Positions 18,389-29,700 of a stretch of DNA of 64,000 bases are shown here, piece after piece; position 1 is the first letter of the stretch; each line of letters starts with the position of its first letter. The stretch lies in contig NZ_CABVLM010000006.1 in assembly GCF_902498845.1 (NCBI RefSeq), positions 124,001-188,000 on the forward strand. Direction: 5' to 3'. Source of the DNA: Pseudoalteromonas rhizosphaerae (GTDB lineage: Bacteria; Pseudomonadota; Gammaproteobacteria; Enterobacterales; Alteromonadaceae). A program made the position numbers and the translations under genes. The notes beneath the pieces are model-generated. The model saw only the letters and a program-made list of their open reading frames with translations, made no database searches and had not been told where the DNA came from.

Positions 18389-19081
18389 TCACGCAATTTC
18401 TGCTACATCAGACAGCTTAACTGCCCCTTCTTTAGTATTAATAATAATACCGTTAGCGCCATTAATATTGACGCTATCAATATTTTTATAAGAGGCCATG
18501 GGTAAACTAGTAAATTCTTCGCCCATGTTGCCCTCTGCTTTGATATTGTATTCTCCTGGCGGAAGGCTCTCACCGTCTTTATTTTTTCCATCCCAGTTAA
18601 AACGTAAGCCACCAGCAGGTTTATCACCTAACTCAATTATTCTCACTAGTTGTCCGGAAGCATCTGTAATACTGAGCCTTAAATCTTTAACGGGACTTTC
18701 AACAGCAATCATGCCAGAGACATCACCACTGCTGTTAAGATCTAATGTATCTGATTCAACTAAAGCTTTTTTACCTACCAGAGTTGATGCTTGCAACGCT
18801 GAGTTAGAGGTCATTGAAGCAGCTAAAGACTCAAACTTTGAATTTAAATTTGAGATACCTTCTGCCATGGTAAAGTTCGTCATTTGTGCAATCATTTGGT
18901 CGTTGTCCGCAGGTTTACTGGGATCTTGAAACGACAGTTGCTGCGTTAATAATGAAAAGAAATCTTCTTGCGTTAAGGCATCACTTTTCTTTTCGCCAGC
19001 TTTTTCGACAGTATCTTGCTTACTCGGCCAACGAAGCGAATCTATATAACTTGATGACGCAGTGTTAATGTCGTTACTCAT
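18389..19081 (-). CDS. flgD: Hook cap / hook assembly scaffold
   Basis: FlgD caps the growing hook and is needed for FlgE polymerisation. The 230-residue protein has the N-terminal capping motif (LTQEDFFSLLTQQLSFQDPSKPADNDQMIAQMTNF, given here in parts) and a C-terminal tudor/FNIII-like domain with FNWDGKNKDGESLPPGEYNI. Length is the same as enteric FlgD. It starts 14 bases after flgC and ends 26 bases before flgE. Confidence 0.95.
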   Translation of the reverse strand: MSNDINTASSSYIDSLRWPSKQDTVEKAGEKKSDALTQEDFFSLLTQQLSFQDPSKPADNDQMIAQMTNFTMAEGISNLNSKFESLAASMTSNSALQASTLVGKKALVESDTLDLNSSGDVSGMIAVESPVKDLRLSITDASGQLVRIIELGDKPAGGLRFNWDGKNKDGESLPPGEYNIKAEGNMGEEFTSLPMASYKNIDSVNINGANGIIINTKEGAVKLSDVAEIA

Positions 19082-19095
19082 AATCTAACCCTCAA

Positions 19096-19527
19096 TTACC
19101 GCTGCCCAAGCAACAGTGTTTTACTTAACATTTGCTTCGCTGCATCAGCAACTTGCACATTGGTTTGATAAGAGCGTGAGGCGGAAATCATATTAGCCAT
19201 TTCTTCAACGACATTAACGTTAGGTTTGTAGATATAACCATTTTCATCCGCACTGGGGTGATTTGGGTTATATTCAATTTGCAGTGGTTTATTACTCTCT
19301 ACAATGCCTAGTACTTTAACGCCAACAGACGATCCCTGCGTATTACCAGTTGATTCTGATGCTTTCATCAGTTCAGCTGCAAAAACAGGGTGACGCGCCC
19401 GGTAAGTTTTGTCTTGGCTTGAGCTAATGCTATTGGCATTGGAAATATTACTTGCGGTGGTGTTCAAACGCACATTTTGCGCACTCATACCACTACCTGA
19501 AATATCAAAAACGTTATATAAACTCAT
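19096..19527 (-). CDS. flgC: Flagellar proximal rod protein FlgC
   Basis: FlgC is a proximal rod subunit of 143 residues, normal for the family. It shows the rod N-terminus (SLYNVFDISGSGMSAQ, LNTTASNISNANS) and the C-terminal motif NVNVVEEMANMISASRSYQTNVQVAD. It starts 2 bases after flgB, so translation is coupled. Confidence 0.96.
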   Translation of the reverse strand: MSLYNVFDISGSGMSAQNVRLNTTASNISNANSISSSQDKTYRARHPVFAAELMKASESTGNTQGSSVGVKVLGIVESNKPLQIEYNPNHPSADENGYIYKPNVNVVEEMANMISASRSYQTNVQVADAAKQMLSKTLLLGQR

Positions 19528-19529
19528 GC

Positions 19530-19940
19530 TTAGGCTCCTTGACTACCGAGGGCTTTTTTAAGGCCTTTAATTTTACTACTCATAAATTGCAGGCTTGCCT
19601 GATACTCTAATGAGTTCTTTGTATACAAGTTTCGTTCCACTTGTATATCAACCGAGTTACCATCACCTGTATCTGCTTGATTTGGCGAACGAAACATTTC
19701 ACTATTACCGATATAACGACTACCACCGGCAATGTGATTCGGGTTAGTTGTTACCATGTTATTGCCGCCTTGCTGGTGGCTTTTTGCCGCTTTCAATGCT
19801 GAAGCAAAGTCGATATCCTTCGCTTTATAGCCCGGCGTATCAGCATTAGCGATATTGGTTGCTAATAACTCAGCACGTTGCGAACGGATCAACATTGCAT
19901 GAGGATGAACCCCAAATGCTTTATCAAAACTGATAGCCAT
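19530..19940 (-). CDS. flgB: Flagellar proximal rod protein FlgB
   Basis: FlgB is the proximal rod subunit. I take the ATG at 19940 (MAISFDKAFGVHP), which has GGAG six bases upstream; the open frame reaches four codons further to a TTG at 19952 that would swallow the ribosome site. The 136-residue protein has the rod motif SQRAELLATNIANADTPGYKAKDIDF and the C-terminal NSLEYQASLQFMSSKIKGLK. It is the first gene of flgBCDE, with a sigma54 site directly upstream. Confidence 0.95.
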   Translation of the reverse strand: MAISFDKAFGVHPHAMLIRSQRAELLATNIANADTPGYKAKDIDFASALKAAKSHQQGGNNMVTTNPNHIAGGSRYIGNSEMFRSPNQADTGDGNSVDIQVERNLYTKNSLEYQASLQFMSSKIKGLKKALGSQGA

Positions 19941-19974
19941 AACCATCTCCAAAAAATTGACTTAAGATGATTAA

Positions 19975-19990
19975 TGCAAAAGGTGAGCCA
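19975..19990 (-). promoter_or_regulatory. Sigma54 promoter of flgB
   Basis: On the minus strand TGGCTCACCTTTTGCA, one mismatch from TGGCAC-N5-TTGCA and with correct GG-N10-GC spacing, 35 bases before the flgB start codon. Confidence 0.88.
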
Positions 19991-20025
19991 ACTAGGTTAG
20001 TGTTTTATGATGTGTTTAATTTTTG

Positions 20026-20062
20026 ATTTAAAAAGAAAAACGATGTGGAGGCACATCGTTTT
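20026..20062 (-). terminator. Rho-independent terminator of cheV-cheR
   Basis: AAAACGATGTG (20037-20047) pairs with CACATCGTTTT (20052-20062) around a 4-base loop. On the minus strand it runs into TTTTTCTTTTT. It lies about 80 bases after the cheR stop and before the flgB promoter, isolating the two units. Confidence 0.88.
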
Positions 20063-20139
20063 ATCGTATTCTAGATTCGGCTTTACTACCGATGAGACTT
20101 GAGTTACTTGTGTTTTAGCGCGTTATTTACGCTGGTAAG

Positions 20140-20970
20140 TTATTTCTTTTGATAAATAATACCAGGATTACAGCGTACCATATCAAACTCGTTACTTAAC
20201 CCTGACATAGACTCTGAAGCACCTAAAAATAAATACCCCTTAGGGTTAAGTGCTTGAGCAAACTGAGCAATAATTTTGGCTTTCACCTCAGGTGCAAAAT
20301 AAATCAGCACATTACGGCAAAAAATAATATCAAATTTGCCCATTAGTGCGTATGAATCTAATAAATTAAGGTGTCGAAAACTCACTAATTTTTTTATTGA
20401 GTCGTTAACTTGCGCCATCCCATTGCCGCTATCTTTGAAGAACTTCTTCCTGCGCTCTACCGACAGCCCTCTAGCTAAAGCAAGAGAGTCATATTCTGCA
20501 TGTTTACACATATCTAACATAGTATTAGAAATATCGGTGCCGATGATCTGCGCGCCCATTTTTAATACACCCGGCTGCTTAGCTTGAAACTCAGCGACCG
20601 ACATGGCAATAGAATATGGCTCTTGTCCTGAGGAACTTGCCGCTGACCAAATTTTCAACGGTCGACGCAACTCTTTATGCTCTGGGAATAACTTACTTTG
20701 TAATAGTTCAAACGGGTATTGATCCCGAAACCATAAAGTTTCATTGGTCGTCATAGCATCAACAACTGCGGCACGTAACTGCCGCTCATGCGGACTCAGT
20801 GTTTTACTGACCAATTGTGACAATGACTCAACATTGAAACGAACCATTAGCGGAGCAAGCCTGCTTTTGACTAAATAAAGCTTATTATCACCCAAAACAA
20901 TGCCACATTGTTGCTCTAAAAAAGAACGAAACTGATCGTACTCGCTTTGTTGTAAATGCTTATTTTCCAA
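20140..20970 (-). CDS. cheR: Chemotaxis protein methyltransferase
   Basis: CheR methylates glutamates of chemoreceptors with S-adenosylmethionine. The 276-residue protein has an N-terminal helical domain and a C-terminal methyltransferase domain with RPLKIWSAASSSGQEPYSIAM as the SAM-binding region (motif I) and FDIIFCRNVLIYF as the later family motif. It starts 20 bases after cheV, so the two form an operon that ends in a strong terminator before flgB. This cheV-cheR-flgB order is usual in polar-flagellated gammaproteobacteria. Confidence 0.95.
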   Translation of the reverse strand: MENKHLQQSEYDQFRSFLEQQCGIVLGDNKLYLVKSRLAPLMVRFNVESLSQLVSKTLSPHERQLRAAVVDAMTTNETLWFRDQYPFELLQSKLFPEHKELRRPLKIWSAASSSGQEPYSIAMSVAEFQAKQPGVLKMGAQIIGTDISNTMLDMCKHAEYDSLALARGLSVERRKKFFKDSGNGMAQVNDSIKKLVSFRHLNLLDSYALMGKFDIIFCRNVLIYFAPEVKAKIIAQFAQALNPKGYLFLGASESMSGLSNEFDMVRCNPGIIYQKK

Positions 20971-20990
20971 AGTAACACCGCCTTTTCAAA

Positions 20991-21923
20991 TTAGTCACAA
21001 TGAACCCATTTTTTCACTGCTGTAGCTAACTCATCCGGATTGAACTTAGCAATAAAGTCATCAGCCCCCACTTTTTCAATCATCGCTTGATTGAACACAC
21101 CACTGAGTGATGTATGCAGAATAACATGTAATGGTGCTAACTTTGGATCTGCTTTTATTTCAGCCGTGAGGGTATAACCGTCCATTTCTGGCATTTCAAC
21201 ATCGGAGATCAATAAACCAACTCGCTCGGTAATATCATGCTTACAGTCAAGTGCAGCAATTTCCCGAAGGCGAATTAATGCTTCTTTCCCGTTTTTAGCA
21301 AGCTCTGTCTGCACGCCTAACGGCTCTAGAGCACGTTTAACTTGATTACGAGCAACGGCAGAGTCATCGGCAATAAATACGATGCGCTCACCTAAGTCTT
21401 TTTGAATTTCACCATCATTAGCTATTGCTGCACTGACTTCAGTATTTACCGGGCAAATTTCATTTAATATTTTTTCTACATCAAGAATTTCGACTAACTC
21501 ATTTTCAATTTCGGTCACTGCTGTTAAATACGAATATCTGCCAGCCCCAGACGGTGGCGGCATTATTTTTTCCCAATTCATATTTACAATTCGCTCAACG
21601 CCGCCAACCAAAAAACCTTGTACGGAGCGGTTATATTCAGCAATGATAATAAAACTATCTTTAATATTCTCGATCGCGGGGCCACCTACAGCCATTGATA
21701 AATCAATAACAGAAATAGTTTGCCCACGTATATGTGCGACACCTCTTACATAGGCATTTGACTTCGGCATGTTTGTTAAAGGAGGGCATTGCAGTACTTC
21801 TCTCACTTTAAACACATTAATACCAAAGCGCTGCCGCCCTCTTAGCTTGAATAATAATAATTCAAGCCGGTTTTGCCCAACCAATTGAGTACGTTGGTTA
21901 ACTGAGTCTAAAATGCCTGCCAT
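20991..21923 (-). CDS. cheV: Chemotaxis coupling protein CheV
   Basis: CheV couples receptors to CheA and adds a phosphorylatable regulator. The 310-residue protein has a CheW-like domain (about residues 15-160: ELLLFKLRGRQRFGINVFKVREVL, GVAHIRGQTISVIDL) and a receiver domain (about 180-305). Receiver residues are D186/D187 in IADDSAV, the phosphorylation site D241 in LLISDVEMPEMDGY, and the later Lys in FIAKFNPDEL. The ATG at 21923 follows GGAGATT. It is divergent from flgA. Confidence 0.95.
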   Translation of the reverse strand: MAGILDSVNQRTQLVGQNRLELLLFKLRGRQRFGINVFKVREVLQCPPLTNMPKSNAYVRGVAHIRGQTISVIDLSMAVGGPAIENIKDSFIIIAEYNRSVQGFLVGGVERIVNMNWEKIMPPPSGAGRYSYLTAVTEIENELVEILDVEKILNEICPVNTEVSAAIANDGEIQKDLGERIVFIADDSAVARNQVKRALEPLGVQTELAKNGKEALIRLREIAALDCKHDITERVGLLISDVEMPEMDGYTLTAEIKADPKLAPLHVILHTSLSGVFNQAMIEKVGADDFIAKFNPDELATAVKKWVHCD

Positions 21924-21999
21924 TTCAATCTCCTGAAGAAAGCGAATAAGAACGGAACAATAATTGCTTTCTTTCTGTAAAGCTACATAACTACACGGG

Positions 22000-22019
22000 A
22001 GCGTCTGTTTATTGACGCT
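22000..22019. other. Inverted repeat between cheV and flgA
   Basis: AGCGTC (22000-22005) and GACGCT (22014-22019) form a 6-bp inverted repeat 45 bases before the flgA start, in the divergent cheV/flgA promoter region. It could be an operator or leader hairpin; there is no evidence to choose. Confidence 0.35.
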
Positions 22020-22064
22020 AAATATTTATACCCTGTTTTCAACCATAAGCATAGTCGAAACATT

Positions 22065-22772
22065 ATGAGTTTGTTAAAAAAAAGCCGAAGATACAGTGTT
22101 TTTTATTTTCTTGCTAGCTTATGCCTAGTAACTCCACTGTATGCGCAAACATATAGCAAAGAACAATTGCAAGAACTTGCTGTATCCCATGTCTATGATC
22201 AATTAGACCCTAATACTGCCGATGATAAGGAACTCAGTGCTCTAACATTGGATAGCCGGATCCCTGATCGTGGCTGCAACAGCGACCTTGCATTTAATAT
22301 TCCTACTGAGCCGCCATTTAATCGCCAAATAACCGTACAAATAAAATGTGATGACCTCAATGGTTGGAGTCAATATGTTCATGTACGTATGATTGAACTC
22401 ACCCCTGTGATTATAGCCACTGAAAATTTAAGTCGGGGTGAGGTTATTGAAGCTCATCATTTACGTTTGATTATGAAACCAAAACATTTCGTAAGAGCGC
22501 AGTATTTACAAGATCAAGAGCTGCTGATTGGTAGCCGCAGCAAACGTAATATCCGCAGTGGTTACCCTGTTGCATTAAATCAAATCTGTATGGTCTGTAA
22601 AGGCGATAATGTCACTATTTTTGCAATAATTCGAGGATTGAAAATAAAAACTTCCGGTTTAGCACTAGAAGATGGTACTTTAGGAGAGCAGGTAAAGGTT
22701 AAAAATGCAAAGTCAGGGAAAGTTTTAAATGCCCGCGTTGATGGTGTTGAGTCTGTGCAGGTAATTATTTAA
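22065..22772 (+). CDS. flgA: Flagellar P-ring assembly chaperone FlgA
   Basis: FlgA is a periplasmic chaperone for P-ring assembly by FlgI. The 235-residue protein has a Sec signal peptide (VFYFLASLCLVTPLYA, then QTYSKEQL) and a C-terminal SAF domain: VIIATENLSRGEVIEAHHLRL and the closing GEQVKVKNAKSGKVLNARV. Both are standard. It is divergent from cheV and is followed by flgM with its own promoter. Confidence 0.93.
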   Translation: MSLLKKSRRYSVFYFLASLCLVTPLYAQTYSKEQLQELAVSHVYDQLDPNTADDKELSALTLDSRIPDRGCNSDLAFNIPTEPPFNRQITVQIKCDDLNGWSQYVHVRMIELTPVIIATENLSRGEVIEAHHLRLIMKPKHFVRAQYLQDQELLIGSRSKRNIRSGYPVALNQICMVCKGDNVTIFAIIRGLKIKTSGLALEDGTLGEQVKVKNAKSGKVLNARVDGVESVQVII

Positions 22773-22788
22773 ATTTTCGTATTTGTGC

Positions 22789-22815
22789 TAAAGTTTCTAA
22801 CATGGTTGCCGATAA
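22789..22815 (+). promoter_or_regulatory. Sigma28 (FliA) promoter of flgM
   Basis: TAAA (22789-22792), 15 bases, GCCGATAA (22808-22815): a perfect match to the FliA consensus in bases and spacing, 35 bases before the flgM ATG. This gives the usual feedback in which FliA drives its own inhibitor. Confidence 0.95.
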
Positions 22816-22850
22816 CAAGGCATGTGTTGGATAATGTATAGGTTAAAATC

Positions 22851-23165
22851 ATGGTAAGCCAAGTAAATAAAGGTCAGCAACAGGCTAATGTGTTGACCAA
22901 TGCTAAACAGCAAAAAATTGATTTACAAAATAATAATGCTAATACTGCGCAAGCAACTACGCCAAAAGCGACTGCTGACTCAGTAAGCTTAACGCCACAA
23001 GCGCAACAATTAAAATCTTTGCAAGACAAAGCACAGCAATCTTCTGGTTTTGATAGCAACAAAGTGGCTGAGCTAAAAAAAGCAATTACTGAAGGTAAAT
23101 ATCAAATCGATGCTGAAAAGCTAGCTAAGAATATCGCTGCATTTGAGTTTGATGTCTATGGCTGA
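22851..23165 (+). CDS. flgM: Anti-sigma28 factor
   Basis: FlgM binds and inhibits FliA until it is exported through the finished hook-basal body. The 104-residue protein is Gln/Asn/Ala-rich and disordered in its N-terminal half, and has the C-terminal FliA-binding region (DSVSLTPQAQQLKSLQ, then VAELKKAITEGKYQIDAEKLAKNI). It overlaps the beginning of flgN. A perfect sigma28 promoter precedes it. Confidence 0.94.
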   Translation: MVSQVNKGQQQANVLTNAKQQKIDLQNNNANTAQATTPKATADSVSLTPQAQQLKSLQDKAQQSSGFDSNKVAELKKAITEGKYQIDAEKLAKNIAAFEFDVYG

Positions 23166-23589
23166 TCACACCAATTTGATCAGTTCTAAACTTGTTATGC
23201 AGCTAAATTGCTTAACATCCCTTGCTGATATCTTAGAAGATGAATTAACCGCTATAGCCTCCCGTCGTGGCGAGGGCCTTAAAGATATCGCGAAACAAAA
23301 ACTTGCCTTTTTAAGTCAAATTCAAACGTTAGATAAAGAACTAAAAGCCTTATTTGCAGGTAATGACGTTGAATCTGACGAAGTAACAAGCTTAACGAGT
23401 GATGTGCATAAGCTATTAGAGTCATGTAAAAAGAAGAATGACGTTAATGCTCATGCAGCCCACCATGCACAATTAACAGTAAAACAATTAAAAGACATTT
23501 TGATTGGTGTGCCAACCTCTACAACATATGACCAAGATGGTAGTGTTGTTCATGGTAACAGTAAGATCGTCCATAACTTAAAAGCATAA
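23152..23589 (+). CDS. flgN: Flagellar export chaperone FlgN
   Basis: FlgN is the cytoplasmic export chaperone for the hook-filament junction proteins FlgK and FlgL. The protein of about 145 residues is mostly helical (LTSLADILEDELTAIASRRGEGLKDIAKQKLAFL), typical of the family. The frame runs back to a TTG at 23143, but ATG codons at 23152 and 23158 are better starts; both overlap the flgM stop, so translation is coupled. The call rests on the flgA-flgM-flgN order as well as on the helical pattern. Confidence 0.85.
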   Translation: MSMADHTNLISSKLVMQLNCLTSLADILEDELTAIASRRGEGLKDIAKQKLAFLSQIQTLDKELKALFAGNDVESDEVTSLTSDVHKLLESCKKKNDVNAHAAHHAQLTVKQLKDILIGVPTSTTYDQDGSVVHGNSKIVHNLKA

Positions 23590-23670
23590 TTTGACTCCTA
23601 CTTTTAGTTTTACAAAATTCCCTTTGTTTATTTTTCTTTCCCTATTTAAAATTATCTCGAAAGTGATTAA

Positions 23671-23688
23671 GCGCGGGACAACCCGCGC
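23671..23688. terminator. Terminator between convergent flgN and the giant adhesin gene
   Basis: GCGCGGG (23671-23677) and CCCGCGC (23682-23688) form a GC-rich 7-bp stem with a 4-base loop. On the plus strand it is followed by CTTATATCTTTT. It lies between the flgN and adhesin stop codons and may serve both. Confidence 0.65.
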
Positions 23689-23712
23689 CTTATATCTTTT
23701 GCTTAACAATAA

Positions 23713-26700
23713 TTAACTATCAATTTGATTATTGCCGCTTTCGATTAATTTCTTAATCATTTCCTCTGATTGATTTTGCACATCAAGAGCAGGCTCCGCA
23801 GTAGCTTTCTGCTGTGCTGTAAACACCAGACTATTACTCTCACTCACAGGGTCGAGTGCGAGCAAGTTATTTTGTTCACTCTCTGCAAGAAGATCTGCAA
23901 CTGTTAATTGACTCAGTTGTGGTGTTAATTCAGATACCGGAGCAACACTGCTAATTTTACTTAAATCAATACTATCATCGTTTGATGATAATAATTCAGT
24001 ACTATTATCACTGCCACTGAATTCAGCACTAGGTTCAACACCTGCAGAGCTAACATCCACTCCATTTATCTCAAGGTCCTGACCATTAATATCAACCACT
24101 CTTATATTACCGATTGAATCTGTAATGCTAAAGCGAGCATCGCTTAAGCCTGCGCCAAGTAAATCGGCCAAATTTACATCAACAATGCCGATATTCCATG
24201 TGCCATTATTTACAACAGCCCCACCATCACTTAATAAGGTGATCCCGAGTGCCAGCGCATTATCAAGCCTTACAATAGCTCCATCTTCAGCATCAGTTTC
24301 ACCATCAAAACCTGTCACAACTAGGCCTAACAATATACTATTTGTATCTATGTTCGTAAGTGATGGCGGGATAGTATCTATCTCAAGACCTGTCATCGCA
24401 GAGGTAGCAGTGGTATTCCCAGCAATATCTGACACCGTTGCACTGACGGTATAACTGCCATCAAGCAGAATATCGTTTGGTGAAATACTCCAACTACCAT
24501 CGCCTTGCGTAGTAGTTGTTACTGATGTTTGCGCTATACCATTATCAAATATCAGCGTGACTGTGCGCCCTGCTTCACTCGATGTGCCGCTGATTTCAGG
24601 TGTCGCATCATTGGTTAATATAAGCCCACTCGTAATGGCAATAGTCGGAGCAACCGTGTCAATAACACCTGATTCTTGTACCGTGGTGGCATTACCGTAT
24701 TCATCCTGCACGGTCACATCCACAGTATAACTACCCGCTGCAAGTGCTGTATTTGGTTCAATTAACCAATTACCGTTACTCGCAGTTGTGGTTGTAACCG
24801 TTTGCGTGTTACCTGCCGCATCAGTAAACAATACAGTAACTTGGCTATTTCCAGGTGCACCAGTTACTGTGCCGGTGATCTGAGGTGTTAAATCATTTGT
24901 GTCACTGATTACATCAATAGCAATAACAGGACCCGTTAAATCTAATGTTAATGTCGCGGTATTGCTACCTTGATTACCTGCACTGTCATTAACCGAGGCG
25001 GTAATTGCGACACCCCCTTCAGCCAGTGGTTGATTTGATGCAACACTCCATACTCCCCCAGGTTGTACCATAGCAGTAACGGTATCTGTCGTACCTAAGC
25101 TATCAACTAGTACTATGGTAACTATTGAACCGACTCCCGCATCAGTGCTACCCGATATTACTGGTGTTGCATCGCCACTAGTACCAGGCTCATTAATAGT
25201 CAATACCGGTGCAGTAATATCAACTAAACCGCTAACACTAGCATCTGCTGTTAGCCCTGCTTCAGTGACTGTCGCTGTAACAGTATAAATACCTTCGCTA
25301 AGAGCTTGAGTAACTAAGACAATCCACAAACCATCGACTACTGTTGTATTATAAATTTGTGTCTGGGCCGCGCTATCCGTCACTGTAACAACGACTGCAC
25401 TGCCATCGACAGCGTCACTACTGCCACTGAAATTGGGAGTTGTGTCATTGGTATCTGCAGGAGCAACAATTGCAATGCTTGGTGCACTGGTATTCAATAA
25501 TCCAGTTACCGACGTTGAGGTTGTTGAATTACCCGCTAAATCAGTAATACTTGCAGCGACTGTGATAGTGCCGTCAACCAGTGAATCTGTAACATTAATT
25601 GACCAACTGCCATCGGCTTGTACTTGCGTCGTATAAGTATAACTGGAATTATTATCGGTAACTGTGACGCTCAATTGCGTACCTGCAGGCTCATTAGTTA
25701 AACCACTGAGTTGAGGGGTGGCTATATTTATAGTCCCTATAGAATCAACCGAAATAGTTGGCGCACTGGTATCGATCATAGCCGTTGTTGAAGCTGTTGT
25801 AGTCAGGGCCGCACTATCGGTCACTGACGCTGTTGCTGTGAATGTGCCATCCGGTAAAGCTGCTGCCGTGGCTTGCCAATTACCATTACTATCTATAGTA
25901 GCAATTAAATTTTGAGTATCACCATTACCATCCACCACAGTAATAGAAACCGTGCTACCTTGTGGCTCATTTGAATTACCACTAATGGTTGGCGTACTAT
26001 CATTAGATAATGATAATGGCGCTATAGTTAACTCCGGTGCTTCTGTATCTATACTTAGGTTCGCTGTTTGATTGACGCTATTACCTGCACTGTCACTCAC
26101 AGTCGCATTAATATTATAATCGCCATCAGTAAGAGTCGTTGTAGTGACTTGCCATAGGCCAGATCCATTTACTAAGGTTGTTAGTGTTTGGCCATCAATG
26201 GTTACGGTTACCGTTGCTCCTAACTCATTACTTGTACCGCTAATTGTTGGAGTCGCATCACTGGTAATTGATAAAGGATTTATAGTGAGTGTTGGCGCGG
26301 TAGTATCAATTACACCACTGGCCGTCTGCTCAGTTAGGTTGCCGACTCCATCGCGCACACGTGCTTGAACCGTATATTGTCCATCACCTAAGTCTTGCGG
26401 TACATTAACTGACCAACTGCCATTCGCTTGCACTGTCGCGCTAAAGGTTTGTGTTGCAACTCCTTGACCAGTTACCACCAATGTTACTTGCGCTCCCTCA
26501 CCTAAATCAGTGGTTCCGCTAATAGTTGGGGTGCTATCCATCGTCAATGCAGGGGTAGATAACGTTAGTTCAGGCGCCGTATTATCAAAATCCAAAGTAC
26601 TAATAGTCGTGGTATTGCCAGCCGCATCGGTTGCCGAGGCTTCAACGTAAGCTAGTGTCAGTAATGATACCGATAAATTCAATACGCTCCAATCACCGTT

Positions 26701-29700
26701 CGCATCAACCGTTGCAGTGTAAGGTAAACCAACAGCGCCTCCCACTAAATGGTTTGTAATGGTAACAACACTGCCTTCAGATAAATCTGATGTGCCAGAT
26801 AAGGAAACCAAACTGCCTAGAAGGAAAGAAGGGACAATCGTAAGTGCAGGTGGTGTAATATCGACTTCACCGCCCGTTTTACTGTCTTCTCCTTGATTAC
26901 CCGCCATATCAGTGATTGTTGCTTTTACGGAATAAACACCTTCAGCTAACGCGGTGTTTGCAGCTGCTTGCCAATCACCTTGAGCATCCGTAGTAACTGT
27001 TACAACCTGTTCAGTACCACTTGCGTCAGTAAAGGTCACCTCAACAGTGGCATTCGCTTCATCAGATGTCCCACTAATAAGTGGCGTTGTGTCTTGTGTT
27101 AATATCAAACTACTTTGATCAATTGTGATCTCAGGGTCAATACTATCTATAACAGCATTAGCGGTTAGTTGCCCTACATTACCCGCAGTATCGGTGACCA
27201 CAGCAGTGACTGAGTAAGCGCCTTCCGCAAGTGCTTGGGAAGCTTCGACTTGCCATGTTAAATCTGCTGCGAGTGTTGTATTGATGGTATGACTAGCCCC
27301 TTGTGCGTCAGTAAAAGTAACAGCAACGGTGTTGCCAGCAACAGCCCCCACAGCTCCCCCTGAAACAATTGGGGTTTTATCTGCGGTGCTGCTTAATGGA
27401 TCAATCAACACTGTTGGTGGAGTTAAATCTATTTCACCTGTTGTTTGAGCCAAATTGCTATTCCCAGCAATGTCAGTGATAGTTGCAGCAATGCTATAAC
27501 GTCCTTCTGCAAGCGCACTTCCAAGCGCTACAGACCATGTACCATTTGCTTTAACTGTTGCCTGCGCAGATTGCTCTGTGCCAGTACTATCAGTGATCAA
27601 TAATTCGACTATAGTGCCTTGCGCAGCGTCTGATGTGCCACTAATTAATGGTGTTGTATCATTTGTAATACTAGGCGAATTGACAGCCAATGTTGGTGCG
27701 GTTAAGTCTATTGCTAGGCTAGTACTTGACGAGCCAGTTAAACCGTCCTCGCTGACAACTGCATTCACTGTATAGCTGCCTTCAACAAGTGCATTACTGA
27801 CATCAATAGTCCATTGCCCAGCCAAAGCTTGAGTAGTCAATGTTTGCACAACAATGCCCGAGGCAATAATTTCAATCGTTACATTCGTACCATCTCTGGC
27901 ATCGGTGGTACCAGAGATGGTTGGTGTTGTATCCATCGTTGCTTGTAAACTCGCAATCGAGATAGTCGGCGCATTAGTATCCAATGTTGCGTTACTTGAA
28001 GCCGATGCTTGATTGCCAGCAGTGTCACTCACATTAGCCGTAATAGTAATTGCGCCATCGTTTAATGCATCAATAACTTGAACTGACCATCTGCCATCTG
28101 CTTGTACAACAGCAGTTAGTTGATAACTGTTTGAGTCATCATTGACATTCACTGTTACCGTGGCGCCTATTTCATCACTACTCCCTGAAATCATCGGTGT
28201 ACTATCATTAAATGTGCCTAGTCCGTTCAAGGTTAAACTAGGATCTAATGTATCAACCGTGCCATTACCTTGAACTGTGCCTATATTGTTAGCGGCATCA
28301 GTAATAGTAGCCGTAACAATGTAGTCACCATCAGCAATATCAGCGGTTGGAGTTGCTGAATAACTGCCATCGGCTTGCACTAGTGCAGTAAATTGCTGAG
28401 TGTCACCGTTTGCATCAACCAACACGATAGCCACTTCAGTTCCCTGCGGCTCTGTTGATGTACCAGAAATTGTTGGCGTCGCATCGTTGCCCACTTCAAG
28501 GGCTGTGATTGTAAGCACTGGTGTCGTGCTATCTATAGTCAGTGTCGCAGATGCCGTTTGTTGATTACCTGCATCATCGGTGATCGTTACATCAACCGTG
28601 TAATCACCATCAGTCAATGCACTTGGTAGCGTTACTTGCCAAGTGCCATCACTTGCCACTGTCGCTTGCAACGTTTGTCCTGCAATTGTGACCGATACAT
28701 CTCCGCCTATTTCATTACTGCTGCCAGTTATTGTTGGGGCAGTATTTGCTGTTGGCGCTAAATTATCGATAAATAAACTTGGCGCCACACTATCAATCAC
28801 TCCAGTCGTTTGCTCAGTAGTCAAATTACCAACCCCATCGCGCACAGAGGCAGTAACGGTATAGGTTCCCTGTGCAATAGCTTGCGGCACAGATACTGAC
28901 CAGGTTTGATCAGCCTGTACCACTGCGGTAAATGTTTGGCTGACATTATCACTATCAACCACGGTCAAATTAATCACAGTGCCTTGACCCATATCCGTAT
29001 CACCTGAAATAACTGGCGTTGTGTCGTTGCTCAACGCGTCAACACTGACAGTTAAATCAGGTGCTACGTTATCAAAATCGAGTGTGCTGACCGTACTGAT
29101 ATTTCCTGCTGCATCAGTTGCGCTGGCAGTAATATAGGCAAGGTTAAGTAATGGCACCGTTAAGTTAAGTAATTGCCAATTACCATCAGCATCTGTAGTT
29201 GCCGTATAACTTGCACCAATTAACCCTCCCACTAAATGTTCCGTGATAGTGATGGTGCTTCCCGCTGGTAAGTCTGAATCACCTGATAGCGATACTAAAT
29301 TGCCAAGTAAGAAGGAAGGTATAATTCTCAGTTCTGGGGCGATGGTATCCACCACGCCATTGTCACTGGCGTTGCCGGTATTACCTGCGGCATCGGTGAT
29401 ACTGGCAGTCACTGTGTATGCACCATCAACCAGCGGTTGCGTGGCCTCAGCGCTCCAATTACCACTGGCATTAGTTTGCACTGTCACGGTATGGCTGCCG
29501 TTAGCATCCGTAAAGGTAATCGCAATGTCACTGCTGGCTAGATCCGATGTGCCTGTCACCACTGGCGTATTATCATTCGTCAATGCGGGTGCATCAATGG
29601 TAACGCTTGGCGCGGTTGTATCTATCACCCCAGTTTCGCTATCGGTGCCGGTATTGCCTGCGGAGTCTGTCACACTGACATTGACTGTGTACTCGCCTTC